A stretch of DNA of 64,000 nt from assembly GCA_039980135.1 (NCBI GenBank), contig JBDXCV010000001.1, positions 1 to 64,000 on the forward strand, written 5' to 3'. The notes beneath the pieces are model-generated. The model was not told the DNA's origin and ran no database searches. It saw only the letters and a list, made by a program, of their open reading frames with translations. The translations under genes and the position numbers were made by a program. Shown piece by piece: positions 42,515 through 51,017 of this stretch (position 1 is the first letter of the stretch; the number at the start of each line of letters is the position of its first letter). The DNA is from Alphaproteobacteria bacterium. GTDB lineage: Bacteria > Pseudomonadota > Alphaproteobacteria > UBA6615.

Positions 42515-43183
42515 ATGTCGATGGCGAATATGGCAGCTGGGATGATGCGGGCGCATGGTCCGCACAACTTGCACTTGCTGGTTCTTGGTGCGGCTGCTCT
42601 CGGGCTTGCGGCGTGTGAGGGCACTGGTTTTGAGCCCATCAGCCTTGCTGACGCCGAAGCGCCGATGCTGAATCACGGCATCGACAAGCCTTTGGTGGAT
42701 GTCGGCACGCGCTTCACCTTTACCAACCCGGACACGACCTGGGAGGTCGTGGATCATTCCGGCGATTATGTCGTCTGGCGTGACGATTCAGGCAACGAGT
42801 TGCTGACCTCCTACGACCCCTTCCTGCCAGCCGTTCAATGGTCGGGGCCGCAGGAATCCGGTCGGCGTAAAATCGAGATCAAGGAGGGCGGGTTGTTTCC
42901 AATCGCGGAAGGCAACAACGTGACCTTCGATGTTCAGGGGCAGGCCGACCGTCCGCCGTCTGTCTGGCGGGCTGAATGGTCCTGCACGGTACAGGCGAAG
43001 GTAGAAATTACGGTCCCGGCTGGCAAGGCAGAGACCTGGCCGGTCTTGTGTAATCGCAATGGTCGCGAGGAGTTCCTGTTCCACTTCGACCCGACGATCG
43101 GTCACTATGTTCAGGTCGCCACCTTTGTCAGCGGCCAGCCGACGGTCCGGCAACTGAAGGCCTATCAGCGCGGGACACCCTGA
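42515..43183 (+). CDS. Putative lipoprotein, last gene of the fibre-like cluster
   Basis: 222 residues from the ATG at 42515. The N-terminal hydrophobic stretch ends in LGLAAC, a lipobox with Cys at about 34. The mature domain is beta-rich and soluble (FTFTNPDTTWEVVDHSGDYV; ITVPAGKAETWPVLC), and I recognise no family. It follows the YbjN-like gene by 21 bp and precedes a terminator, so it closes the operon. It could be an accessory outer-membrane factor in the place of CsgF. Confidence 0.65.
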   Translation: MSMANMAAGMMRAHGPHNLHLLVLGAAALGLAACEGTGFEPISLADAEAPMLNHGIDKPLVDVGTRFTFTNPDTTWEVVDHSGDYVVWRDDSGNELLTSYDPFLPAVQWSGPQESGRRKIEIKEGGLFPIAEGNNVTFDVQGQADRPPSVWRAEWSCTVQAKVEITVPAGKAETWPVLCNRNGREEFLFHFDPTIGHYVQVATFVSGQPTVRQLKAYQRGTP

Positions 43184-43222
43184 CCACGGGGATTACGCGA
43201 CCGGGAAATAAGTCATGCATAG

Positions 43223-43253
43223 AACGCCGTCGGGGATTGCCGGCGGCGTTTTT
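43223..43253 (+). terminator. Rho-independent terminator of the fibre-like cluster
   Basis: AACGCCGTCGG (43223-43233) pairs with CCGGCGGCGTT (43240-43250), with one G-T pair and a 6-base loop, followed by a T-rich run (TTTTTGTT counting the stem end). It lies 40 bp after the lipoprotein stop and before the next gene, marking the end of the 37.6-43.2 kb transcript. Confidence 0.8.
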
Positions 43254-43309
43254 GTTGCTATCGTCACGTGATCTCAAAAGCATAAAATCAAACGAACGGG
43301 AGCCGTGAC

Positions 43310-44242
43310 ATGCGCGCCGTCTTTGCCTTCACTCCATGGGAATCCAAACGTCTGATCGGCAAGGCCGTCGCCGCGTTACCAGAGGTAGAGTACGCGCTGC
43401 AGCATGCCCAGATCGTGATCGCCCACGGTTCGACCAATGTTTACGTGGCCGAAGAAGTGACGGGTGACTGCCCGGAGCGTGATCGTTACGTCTCCGGCCA
43501 GGTGATCAACGGCACCCTTTGTCAGACCCAGCCCGAGGAAAAGCCCGCGCTGATGCGCCTCGTCAAGGGCAAGCCCGTGCCGCCGGTCCCGACGATGGAG
43601 GAAACGCTTGCCGGCTGGGACGACAAGTCCCTCTTTATCAAGGGTGCGAACGCGGTCGACCATGAGTTCAACGCCGGTATCTTCAACGCCCATCACGCGG
43701 CCGGTACGATTGGTTGGGCCTATGGTGCGATCTGCGGCACCGGAATTCCACTCATCGTACCCGTCGGACTCGAGAAGCTTGTCCCGTCGATCAAGGCGGC
43801 GACGAACGAACTCGGACATGCCAAGGCCGACTACTTCTACGGCACCAAGATCGGCATGTTGCCGCTGATAAATGCCAAGGTGATCACCGAAATACAGGCC
43901 TTCGATATCCTGTTCGGGCTCACGGCCGTGCATGTCGGCGGCGGTGGCGTGTCCGGGTCGGAAGGCACCGTCGTGATCTCGGTCACCGGCGAAGACGCGG
44001 ATGTCCGCGCGGCGATCGAGCTGGTGGAGACTTTCAAGGGCGAACCGCCACTGAAACTTCTCAAACGGCGATGTGCGGATTGCTTCGCACCGCCGCCGGC
44101 CTTCACATCGGGCACGGATGCGGCAAAGGATGTCGGGTCGGTAACGGCCGAGGAAGCCAAGGCGATCCGCCAGTGCATCTTCTCGGGCACGGCCGAGGAT
44201 GACCTGCCGGACTGGTTTCGCAAGCGCGAGCCGGTTGCCTGA
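43310..44242 (+). CDS. Unrecognised conserved-looking soluble protein
   Basis: 310 residues from an ATG with GGGAG upstream. I do not recognise the family. There is no signal peptide or membrane helix. Visible features: IVIAHGSTNVYVAEEVTGD near the start, FIKGANAVDHEFNAGIFNAH, a glycine-rich stretch (AVHVGGGGVSGSEGTVVISV), and a cysteine pair in RRCADCFAPPP. Glycine-rich turns and a sugar-phosphate- or nucleotide-like alternating alpha/beta pattern suggest an enzyme. The OsmC-like gene follows on the same strand after about 105 bp and may be functionally linked. Confidence 0.6.
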   Translation: MRAVFAFTPWESKRLIGKAVAALPEVEYALQHAQIVIAHGSTNVYVAEEVTGDCPERDRYVSGQVINGTLCQTQPEEKPALMRLVKGKPVPPVPTMEETLAGWDDKSLFIKGANAVDHEFNAGIFNAHHAAGTIGWAYGAICGTGIPLIVPVGLEKLVPSIKAATNELGHAKADYFYGTKIGMLPLINAKVITEIQAFDILFGLTAVHVGGGGVSGSEGTVVISVTGEDADVRAAIELVETFKGEPPLKLLKRRCADCFAPPPAFTSGTDAAKDVGSVTAEEAKAIRQCIFSGTAEDDLPDWFRKREPVA

Positions 44243-44347
44243 TGGAGGCGATATGCCCAAAGTTCAATCCGGCCATACATCGACATGACCCGGATTTCAT
44301 GCGATCAAACCGAACAGAAAGAATTATCCAGACGGGGGATGCGATCA

Positions 44348-45568
44348 ATGAGCACGGCGGAAACAACCGAAGCGGTGGAAACTATCGAGGGATCGGGATT
44401 TCCGATCGGCTTCAAATACAGGCAGGGCACGGCCCGGCCGGATATTCTCGGTGCCGGACCGGCCCGCGATGTCTATGTGACCGAGGCCCGCGCACTCTCC
44501 GGATATCAGAAGGAAGGCATCGTCCATGAGGGCGAGACCGGCAGCCAGTGGCGGATGGCGACCGACGAAGGCCTGCATCTCGGTGGCGCCGATATCGCGC
44601 CGTTTCCCCTGGGCTTCTTCAATGCCGGCCTCCACTCCGACCTGATCGGCCGGCTTCTGAAAATCGCCGCCGTGCGCGGAATTCAGATCGATGACCTGAA
44701 GCTCGATCTCAAGAACGGCTATTACGTCATCGGCTCCTTCGTGCGCGGTGACGCCAAGGGGCATGTGGAGCCTTCGCGCATTCATGCCGAGATTTCCTCG
44801 CCGGCACCCGCCGATGCGATCTCGAAGCTGGTGCAGGATGCGATCAAGGCATCGCCGGCGATGGCAACCATGCAGACCCCGGTGAGCAGCACGTTCGCGA
44901 TCTATGTGAACGGCCGTCGCCGGGTCGTGACATCGCTGCCGAACTCCGATGCGCCGGACGCGTCTGATCCCTACAAGACCTACAGCTCGGTGCCGTCACC
45001 GCTTGACGGTTCGGACGAACTCGATGATCTCATCTGGAAGACCGGAGAGGCCAATGAGGGTGAGATCGAGCCTGCGATCAACGGTACGGACGACAAGGTC
45101 AAACGCATCGTGCGTACCATCGCCGGGAACAGCGTTCTGCTGGATCCCGCGGGCGTGGTCGAGACGGATGCCGTCCTCGGGCTGCCGGGCATGAGTAATT
45201 TCAAGTTCAAGACCGACGAGCGGGTGGATGGCGATCAGGCGCCGAGCGGCCTGGCCCTGATCGCGGCGGGGATCGCGTTTTGCTACCTGACCCAGGTCGA
45301 GCGGTACACGATCCACCAGAAATTCAACATTCGCGGCGCGCGTCTGGTGCAGTACACGCCGTTTACCCTGTCGGGCGATCCGGCTGACGGTTCGTGGGAA
45401 GGCAATATCGAACCGGCGGACACCCATCTGTTCCTGTCGGGTGACGAGGACGACGCGACCCATGAGAAGCTCATGAAGATCGCCGCGACCGTCTGCTATC
45501 TGCACGCGACCCTGGCCGATTCCGTGGTGGCCGATGTGAAGGTCAGCCTGAACGGACAAGCGCTCTAG
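44348..45568 (+). CDS. OsmC-family protein (two-domain length)
   Basis: 406 residues from the ATG at 44348 (GGGGGAT upstream). The size is about two OsmC/Ohr domains. The N-terminal half has IAPFPLGFFNAGLHSDLIGRL, where the usual first Cys is absent, and a GSFVRGDAKGH strand; the C-terminal half has GLALIAAGIAFCYLTQVERY with a single Cys, then FNIRGARLVQYTPF. Classical OsmC peroxidases use two cysteines, so peroxidase activity is doubtful. It is convergent with the GNAT gene, overlapping by four bases at the stops. Confidence 0.75.
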   Translation: MSTAETTEAVETIEGSGFPIGFKYRQGTARPDILGAGPARDVYVTEARALSGYQKEGIVHEGETGSQWRMATDEGLHLGGADIAPFPLGFFNAGLHSDLIGRLLKIAAVRGIQIDDLKLDLKNGYYVIGSFVRGDAKGHVEPSRIHAEISSPAPADAISKLVQDAIKASPAMATMQTPVSSTFAIYVNGRRRVVTSLPNSDAPDASDPYKTYSSVPSPLDGSDELDDLIWKTGEANEGEIEPAINGTDDKVKRIVRTIAGNSVLLDPAGVVETDAVLGLPGMSNFKFKTDERVDGDQAPSGLALIAAGIAFCYLTQVERYTIHQKFNIRGARLVQYTPFTLSGDPADGSWEGNIEPADTHLFLSGDEDDATHEKLMKIAATVCYLHATLADSVVADVKVSLNGQAL

Positions 45569-46206
45569 AGACGTTTTTCCATCAGCTTGATGGCACCGAG
45601 GTTCGCGATCGCCGCGAACCTCCTGGTGCCGTCATGCACGAAGCTGTCGTAGCGAATCTCGTTGCGGGTTTCGAAACCTTGATTGGCGAACACATGCTGC
45701 GACGTGGGATTTGTCGCATCTGCGACAATCGCACTGAATCCTTTTGCCTGTGCATTTCGGGCGGTCGCGTCCACCAGCCGTTGAGCGATGCCGCGCCCGC
45801 GTGCCGCATTGTCGACCGCCAGCATGTGGATATGCGCGCAGCCGGCGAGGCGCGCGGCATTCGCGCGTTCGAAGTCCCGTTCCAGGGTTTCGATCAATGC
45901 GCCGATCGGCGGGTAGCCGGGTGACGCGCCTTCGGCCTCGGGGGGCGGGGAGAAGGTGAAGGCAGTGGTCAGCGCCGCGCCCACCAATCTCCGGTCGTCG
46001 TAAACGCCCATCGTCAGCCCATCATGCACTGCCGCCGGCAGAAACAAGCCAAGCATTGCCGTCAGTTCCTCATGCGATTGGCCCGCCGTTACGGCGAGCG
46101 GTTCATCACGGCTGAAGGCGCGGGCGATCAGTTCGATCGCCGCCTCGGGCCGCGCGGGGTCGACAAGGGCGCAGCGATAGTCTCCTGTGTATTCGGCTGC
46201 GTTCAT
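45565..46206 (-). CDS. GNAT-family N-acetyltransferase
   Basis: 213 residues. The acetyl-CoA motif is HIHMLAVDNAARGRGIAQRLVDA (shown here in part of the conserved region), followed by ATNPTSQHVFANQGFETRNE, the usual GNAT motif B. It is divergent from the amidase gene with 84 bp between starts and overlaps the OsmC-like stop by four bases. The substrate is unknown. Confidence 0.85.
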   Translation of the reverse strand: MNAAEYTGDYRCALVDPARPEAAIELIARAFSRDEPLAVTAGQSHEELTAMLGLFLPAAVHDGLTMGVYDDRRLVGAALTTAFTFSPPPEAEGASPGYPPIGALIETLERDFERANAARLAGCAHIHMLAVDNAARGRGIAQRLVDATARNAQAKGFSAIVADATNPTSQHVFANQGFETRNEIRYDSFVHDGTRRFAAIANLGAIKLMEKRL

Positions 46207-46290
46207 TGGCCTGGGTGTGATCCGGCAATGGTGAGTGGCCGCCCGGGGGCGTTTGATGAAACAATAGCGGTCGAAACACGGGAGGACAGC

Positions 46291-47706
46291 ATGGCATCTG
46301 CACCGGACCTGGCGACAGCATCACTTTTGGAGATCGCTTCGGCACTGCGATGCGGCAGCCGGACAGCCACCGGAATTGCCGAATGGGCGATCGAGAACCA
46401 CGATCAGCGTGGTGAAAAACTACATGCCTACAAGACCTGGTCGCCGGAAAAGATCCGTGGCGAGGCGGCCGCGGCGGATGCGGCCCTCGCCGCGGGAATA
46501 GATCTCGGCCCGTTGCAAGGGATCCCGGTCTCGATCAAGGATCTGATCGGGGTTTCGGGCTACCCGACATTCGCCGGTTGCCCCCGGGAGCTGCCCGAGA
46601 AATGGCAATCCGAAGGGCCGGTCATACGGACCATCCGTCATCAGCTGGGGGTTATCTCCGGCAAGGCGCACACCGTGCAATTCGCGTTCGGGGGCATGGG
46701 GGCGAACCGGCACTGGGGCGCGCCGTGGAATCCCTGGGATGCGAAGGAACACCGTTCCCCGGCCGGGTCGAGTTCCGGCGCCGGTGTCAGCCTGCACGAA
46801 GGCTCCGCACTGCTGGCCATCGGTACGGATACGGCCGGGTCCGTTCGAATGCCGGCGTCGGTGACGGGGACGGCGGGCATTCGACCCGCCCCGGGGCGCT
46901 GGTCGGTCGATGGAATCGTGCCTTTGGTCCCATCTCTGGACACCCCCGGGCCGATCGCGCGCAGCGCGGCGGATCTGGCGTTCGGATTCGCGGCCATCGA
47001 CCCCATCCTTGGCGGTGATGTCTCGGGTATCCTGGATGTGCTCTCGGACGTGGATGTGTCGGACTTCCGGATCGGTGTCTGCGACTGGTATTTCGCCAAT
47101 TGCGATCCCGGCGTCGCGGAGCGGGTGCATGAGGCGCTGGCCGAACTGGAGAAGGCGGGTGCGCGGCTGTCTTCCGCAACGCTGCCTCACCTGGATGATG
47201 TCTCAGCGCTCAATGATCTGGGCGGTCTGCATATCGGCGAATTCTCCAGCTTCATCAACAACGAGATGATCGACTACAAGGACGATCTGGACCCCGCCGT
47301 CGCCATTCGCCTGGCGGCGGCGGAAAACTACACGGCCGCGGAGCATCTGCGCCGTGTCCGCGACGTCGCGCGGATGGCCGCCGCGGCCGACGCCGGATTC
47401 GGACCCTTCGATGCCATCGTCGGCCCGACGATCCCCATCACGCCGCCGAAGATGAGCGAAATCGAGAGTCCCGAAGCCCATCTCATGGCCAATACCCGAT
47501 ACGTGCAGAACACGGTGACGGTCAGCCTGCTGCACCAATGTGCGGTCACGCTCCCGGTTGGCCTCGACGATGTGGGCATGCCTGTCGGGATGCAGATCGT
47601 CTGTCGCGATGGTTACGAAGAGACGGCGCTCGGCATCGCGCTGGCGTTCGAACGGGTATTGGGTACGCCACGTGACCGCCTGGGGCCGTCGCCGATGGGC
47701 GTCTAG
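46291..47706 (+). CDS. Amidase-signature family hydrolase
   Basis: 471 residues from the ATG at 46291 with GGAGG five bases upstream. The Ser-cisSer-Lys triad is present: Lys in PVSIKDLIG, the glycine/serine-rich SPAGSSSGAGVSL, and Ser in GTDTAGSVRMPAS. The length fits the AS family (amidases, GatA-like). It is not GatA, as no gatB/gatC genes are nearby. It is convergent with the C45 gene (20-bp gap). It likely hydrolyses a small amide. Confidence 0.9.
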   Translation: MASAPDLATASLLEIASALRCGSRTATGIAEWAIENHDQRGEKLHAYKTWSPEKIRGEAAAADAALAAGIDLGPLQGIPVSIKDLIGVSGYPTFAGCPRELPEKWQSEGPVIRTIRHQLGVISGKAHTVQFAFGGMGANRHWGAPWNPWDAKEHRSPAGSSSGAGVSLHEGSALLAIGTDTAGSVRMPASVTGTAGIRPAPGRWSVDGIVPLVPSLDTPGPIARSAADLAFGFAAIDPILGGDVSGILDVLSDVDVSDFRIGVCDWYFANCDPGVAERVHEALAELEKAGARLSSATLPHLDDVSALNDLGGLHIGEFSSFINNEMIDYKDDLDPAVAIRLAAAENYTAAEHLRRVRDVARMAAAADAGFGPFDAIVGPTIPITPPKMSEIESPEAHLMANTRYVQNTVTVSLLHQCAVTLPVGLDDVGMPVGMQIVCRDGYEETALGIALAFERVLGTPRDRLGPSPMGV

Positions 47707-47726
47707 AGCAGACGGCTAATCGCGTG

Positions 47727-48866
47727 CTATTCGGCGGCCTGCTCGACGGCGTTGCCGTCCAGCATATGTAGTGCCCACGGCGTAGAGCAGGGCGGGCCGT
47801 TCGCGACCCGCATGCTGCGCGCGTTCAGGTCGAAGATAAACGCCGCGTTGGTCATGGTCCGCTTGGCCTCGGGCTGGCGTTCGTCGGGATGCCGGCAGAT
47901 CGCGTTGGGATAGCCGAAATGATCCGCCAAAGCCGACTGGATGACCGCATCATCGATTTTTCCTACATGGTCGCGCAACAGCCGGTCGAGTCGGTTTGCC
48001 CGGTAGAGCGTGCTGGTCGACAGCCGCTCCATCTGGGAGGGACCGTGGCGCGGGTCGATGAAGTGATTGGAGTGGGTGACGAGGCCGTCGCGCGGGTAGA
48101 GATAGGACACCGCGTCCGGGCTGGTCTCGATGTCGATGATCTCGCCATCCGCATGGCCGACCACGAAATTCGCCGAGCAGACGCGTTTGGTCGAAAGGAT
48201 GGGAAGCAGCGCCATGTCGTAGGTCTCGGCGTCGAGGACTTCCCGGCAGCGCATGTGGAACGGTTTTTCATAGGCGTTGCGGCCGTCATGGTCGGACACG
48301 AGCCCGTTCTCGACCAGCCCGATGCCGTGTTCGTTTACGCCCATCTTGCCGCCGACGATGCCGGCCTCGGTGTAGCAGATCATGTTGGGCCCGTTTTTCC
48401 GCGTGATGCGCAGCACGACGCAGCGTCCGTGCACGCCCGCCAGCCAGTCCCAGTTCTGGCCCAGAATGGTATGCCCGTTGGCGCTCGCCTCCGGCATCAC
48501 GCCGAAGGTGGAGCAGCCGTCGGCGTCGTCGGCCAGGGCCGGGTTGTCGTTGGCCTTCGCCTCGTCGCCGAACAGGCCGAAGGTGATCTCGTAGCGGGCG
48601 TTGATCATGGAAATGTCGCCCAGCGGGAGCTCGGCGCCGTCGGCAATGCCGCGCATTTCTTCGGCGTAGTCGGCGTTCTGCTCGCGCATGACGCCGATCC
48701 AGGTCTCGCCTTCCTTCCGGGCGTTCTCGGCATCCAGTCCCCCGGCGGCGAAGCGCGCCAGGTAGGTATCGATATTTTCTGCGATCTGGGTGCGTTGAGA
48801 ACGTCCATGGGTCAGGCCGCGTTGATAGGGGTCATCACCAAGTTCGAGGATGGGTAGGTCGGCCAT
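47727..48866 (-). CDS. C45-family acyltransferase/amidohydrolase (Ntn hydrolase)
   Basis: 379 residues from the ATG at 48866. The family is that of acyl-CoA:6-aminopenicillanate acyltransferase. The autoprocessing nucleophile is the Cys in DADGCSTFGVMPEA, followed by GQNWDWLAG, ITRKNGPNMICYTEAGIVG and MGVNEHGIGLVENGL, all typical. Bacterial members are general N-acyl hydrolases. The Gfo/Idh gene ends 59 bp upstream on the same strand, so the two may be co-expressed. The substrate is unknown. Confidence 0.85.
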   Translation of the reverse strand: MADLPILELGDDPYQRGLTHGRSQRTQIAENIDTYLARFAAGGLDAENARKEGETWIGVMREQNADYAEEMRGIADGAELPLGDISMINARYEITFGLFGDEAKANDNPALADDADGCSTFGVMPEASANGHTILGQNWDWLAGVHGRCVVLRITRKNGPNMICYTEAGIVGGKMGVNEHGIGLVENGLVSDHDGRNAYEKPFHMRCREVLDAETYDMALLPILSTKRVCSANFVVGHADGEIIDIETSPDAVSYLYPRDGLVTHSNHFIDPRHGPSQMERLSTSTLYRANRLDRLLRDHVGKIDDAVIQSALADHFGYPNAICRHPDERQPEAKRTMTNAAFIFDLNARSMRVANGPPCSTPWALHMLDGNAVEQAAE

Positions 48867-48925
48867 GGGTAGGCTCCGGCAATCGTCAGTGCAGTCGAGT
48901 ATAGCAGTTTGCGCGAGGGGCGGCG

Positions 48926-50089
48926 TCAAGCCAGCTCCGGCAAGTCCACCCAGCTGTGATTATCGGACGCGTTCGCGCTTGCTTCTGCCAGTTGTACGTC
49001 GCGGATGCCCGCGGCAAGGCTGTGCGCGAACGGCGCGCCGGTGACGACATGGGGGATGAATCCCTCCCAACCGAAACGGTACGGGTTCTTGTAGGGCGCG
49101 GTCTCGGGTACTTCCTTCCACTGGCTGTCATAGTCCATCGAGAAATCCATGGTCGCCGCGTCGGGGCCCATGTTGAATCCCTCGATGCGCGGCGTATCCG
49201 CGGCGGACTGAGCCCAGCACTGGCGCAGGCCCGCAACGGCGGAGCCCCCGGTGCCGTCGATCTGGAAGGTCACGAGATCGTCGCCCCGCACGCGCCGTGC
49301 CCATGAGCTGAGGATTGCACCCCGGGCGCCGTTCTCAAGTTCGAGCAGGGTTGCGGTGGCGTCCTCGACATCGACGTCATATCGCTTTCCCTCTTCGTCG
49401 ATGCGTTCGGGCTGCGCAGTCCAGGCGGCGCAGGCCACGCGTGAAATCGGGCCGAGGATGCCCTCGATCACATAACGCCAATGGGGGTGCATATCCGACA
49501 GCAATCCGCCACCGCCGGCTTTGGTGTAGTTCCAGCTGGGACGCTGGGATTCGGCCTCGGCACCATCGAACACCCACCAGCCGAATTCCAGGCGAAACCC
49601 GACGATACGACCGAAGAACCCCTGTTCGACGAGATGGGCCAGCTTGCGGAAACCCGGCAGGAAGAGTTTGTCCTCGACGGCGCCGTGGCGCAGGCCTTTA
49701 TCGTCGGCGCGCCGCATCAGGCCGAGACCTTCGGCCACGCTCGGGGCGATGGGTTTTTCGGTGTAGATGTGCTTGCCGGCGTCGATGGCGCGGTTGAGCG
49801 TGTGGAGCCGCAGATGAGTCGCGGCGGCGTCGAAAAACACCGGAAAATCCGCGTCGGCCAGGGCAGCGTCGAGGTCGGTGGTCCATTCCTCGATGCCGAA
49901 TTCCTTGGCCACGTCGGCCAGGCGCGCCTCGTTGCGGCCCGCAAGCAGCAGCCGGGGCATGATCACATCATCACCGACGGGCAGCCCGCCTTCCGCGCGG
50001 ATCTGCGCCAGTCCGCCGCGAATATGCTGGGTTCGGCAGATGCGGCCCGTCGCGCCGTTGAGAATGATACCGAGTGTTCTGGTCGTCAT
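48926..50089 (-). CDS. Gfo/Idh/MocA-family oxidoreductase
   Basis: 387 residues. The N-terminal Rossmann fold begins LGIILNGATGRICRTQHIRG, followed by the EKP motif in AGKHIYTEKPIAPSVAEGL. The C-terminal alpha/beta domain has WNYTKAGGGGLLSDMHPHWRYV with the His typical of the active site. It probably reduces or oxidises a sugar or cyclitol with NAD(P). It is divergent from the polysaccharide deacetylase gene (97 bp), with which it could share a carbohydrate-related role. Confidence 0.9.
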   Translation of the reverse strand: MTTRTLGIILNGATGRICRTQHIRGGLAQIRAEGGLPVGDDVIMPRLLLAGRNEARLADVAKEFGIEEWTTDLDAALADADFPVFFDAAATHLRLHTLNRAIDAGKHIYTEKPIAPSVAEGLGLMRRADDKGLRHGAVEDKLFLPGFRKLAHLVEQGFFGRIVGFRLEFGWWVFDGAEAESQRPSWNYTKAGGGGLLSDMHPHWRYVIEGILGPISRVACAAWTAQPERIDEEGKRYDVDVEDATATLLELENGARGAILSSWARRVRGDDLVTFQIDGTGGSAVAGLRQCWAQSAADTPRIEGFNMGPDAATMDFSMDYDSQWKEVPETAPYKNPYRFGWEGFIPHVVTGAPFAHSLAAGIRDVQLAEASANASDNHSWVDLPELA

Positions 50090-50186
50090 GGAAATGTCCC
50101 CCGCTCACGCAAATTCTTTGCGGTCTTATCTACACTCTCGGGCGGGAATGCGCTAACCAAAGACCTTGAAATTCGGGGGAAATACC

Positions 50187-51017
50187 ATGCCGCGCCATAT
50201 CGTCTGCCTGACGTTTGATTTTGATACCGAGAGCGGGTTCATCGCCCGCGGCCTCGCGAGCCCGACCATGCTGTCGCGTGGCGAGTTTGGCCTGACCGGT
50301 GCCCGCCGTATTCTCGATCTGGCTAAATCACGTGGCATCCCGATGACATGGTTCGTTCCGGGATTCACCATCGAAAGCCACCGCGCGGCCTGCGATGCGG
50401 TGGTCGAGGGAGGCCATGAGATCGCCCATCACAGCTGGGCGCATGTTCCACCGGCCGAACAGAGCCGGGACGAGGAAGAAGAGGACATGCTGCGCGCCAA
50501 CGAGGCGATCGAGAAGCTGACGGGCAAAAAGGCGCGCGGTTATCGGTCGCCGTCCTGGGATCTGAGCGAGAACACGCTGGACCTGCTGGAGGCCCAGGGT
50601 TTCGAGTATGACAGCAGCCTGATGGCGGGCGACTATATTCCGATGATGGCGCGCCGTGGCGACGTCGCGGAACTCGGCAAGCCGATCCAGTATGGCGAGG
50701 ACACCTCCCTGATCGAGATGCCGATCAGCTGGACTCTCGATGATCATCCGCATTTCGAGTATATGCGCACCCCGAATTTTCTCATGCCCGGCCTGCGTCC
50801 GGCGCGCGAGGTGATGGACAGCTGGTATGACGAGTTTGTCTATATGCAGGCGAACGAGGAATGGGGGGTGCTGACCTACACCATGCACCCCTATGTGATC
50901 GGTCGCGGGTTCCGGATGTTTTCGTTCGAGAAGCTGGTGGACAAGCTGATCGCCGACGGTGCCGAGTTCATGACCATGGAAGACGCGGCCCGCGTTGCGC
51001 GCGAAAAACTCTTCTAG
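50187..51017 (+). CDS. Polysaccharide deacetylase family (NodB-like) protein
   Basis: 276 residues from the ATG at 50187 (GGGGGAAA upstream). A NodB-homology fold without a signal peptide: LTFDFDTESGF carries the D-D metal/base motif, GHEIAHHSWAHVPP the H-x4-H-type metal ligands, and GYRSPSWDLSENTLDLL the third motif. Cytoplasmic members of this clade include allantoinase-type PuuE proteins and uncharacterised hydrolases, so it need not act on polysaccharide. It is convergent with the permease gene, with a 4-bp stop overlap. Confidence 0.87.
   Translation: MPRHIVCLTFDFDTESGFIARGLASPTMLSRGEFGLTGARRILDLAKSRGIPMTWFVPGFTIESHRAACDAVVEGGHEIAHHSWAHVPPAEQSRDEEEEDMLRANEAIEKLTGKKARGYRSPSWDLSENTLDLLEAQGFEYDSSLMAGDYIPMMARRGDVAELGKPIQYGEDTSLIEMPISWTLDDHPHFEYMRTPNFLMPGLRPAREVMDSWYDEFVYMQANEEWGVLTYTMHPYVIGRGFRMFSFEKLVDKLIADGAEFMTMEDAARVAREKLF

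Noticed and set aside
24527-48866. A beta-lactam pathway from the isopenicillin-N-synthase-like oxygenase and the C45 acyltransferase
   Set aside because: The two are 22 kb apart, no ACV synthetase or epimerase is present, and both families are broad with mostly unrelated functions.
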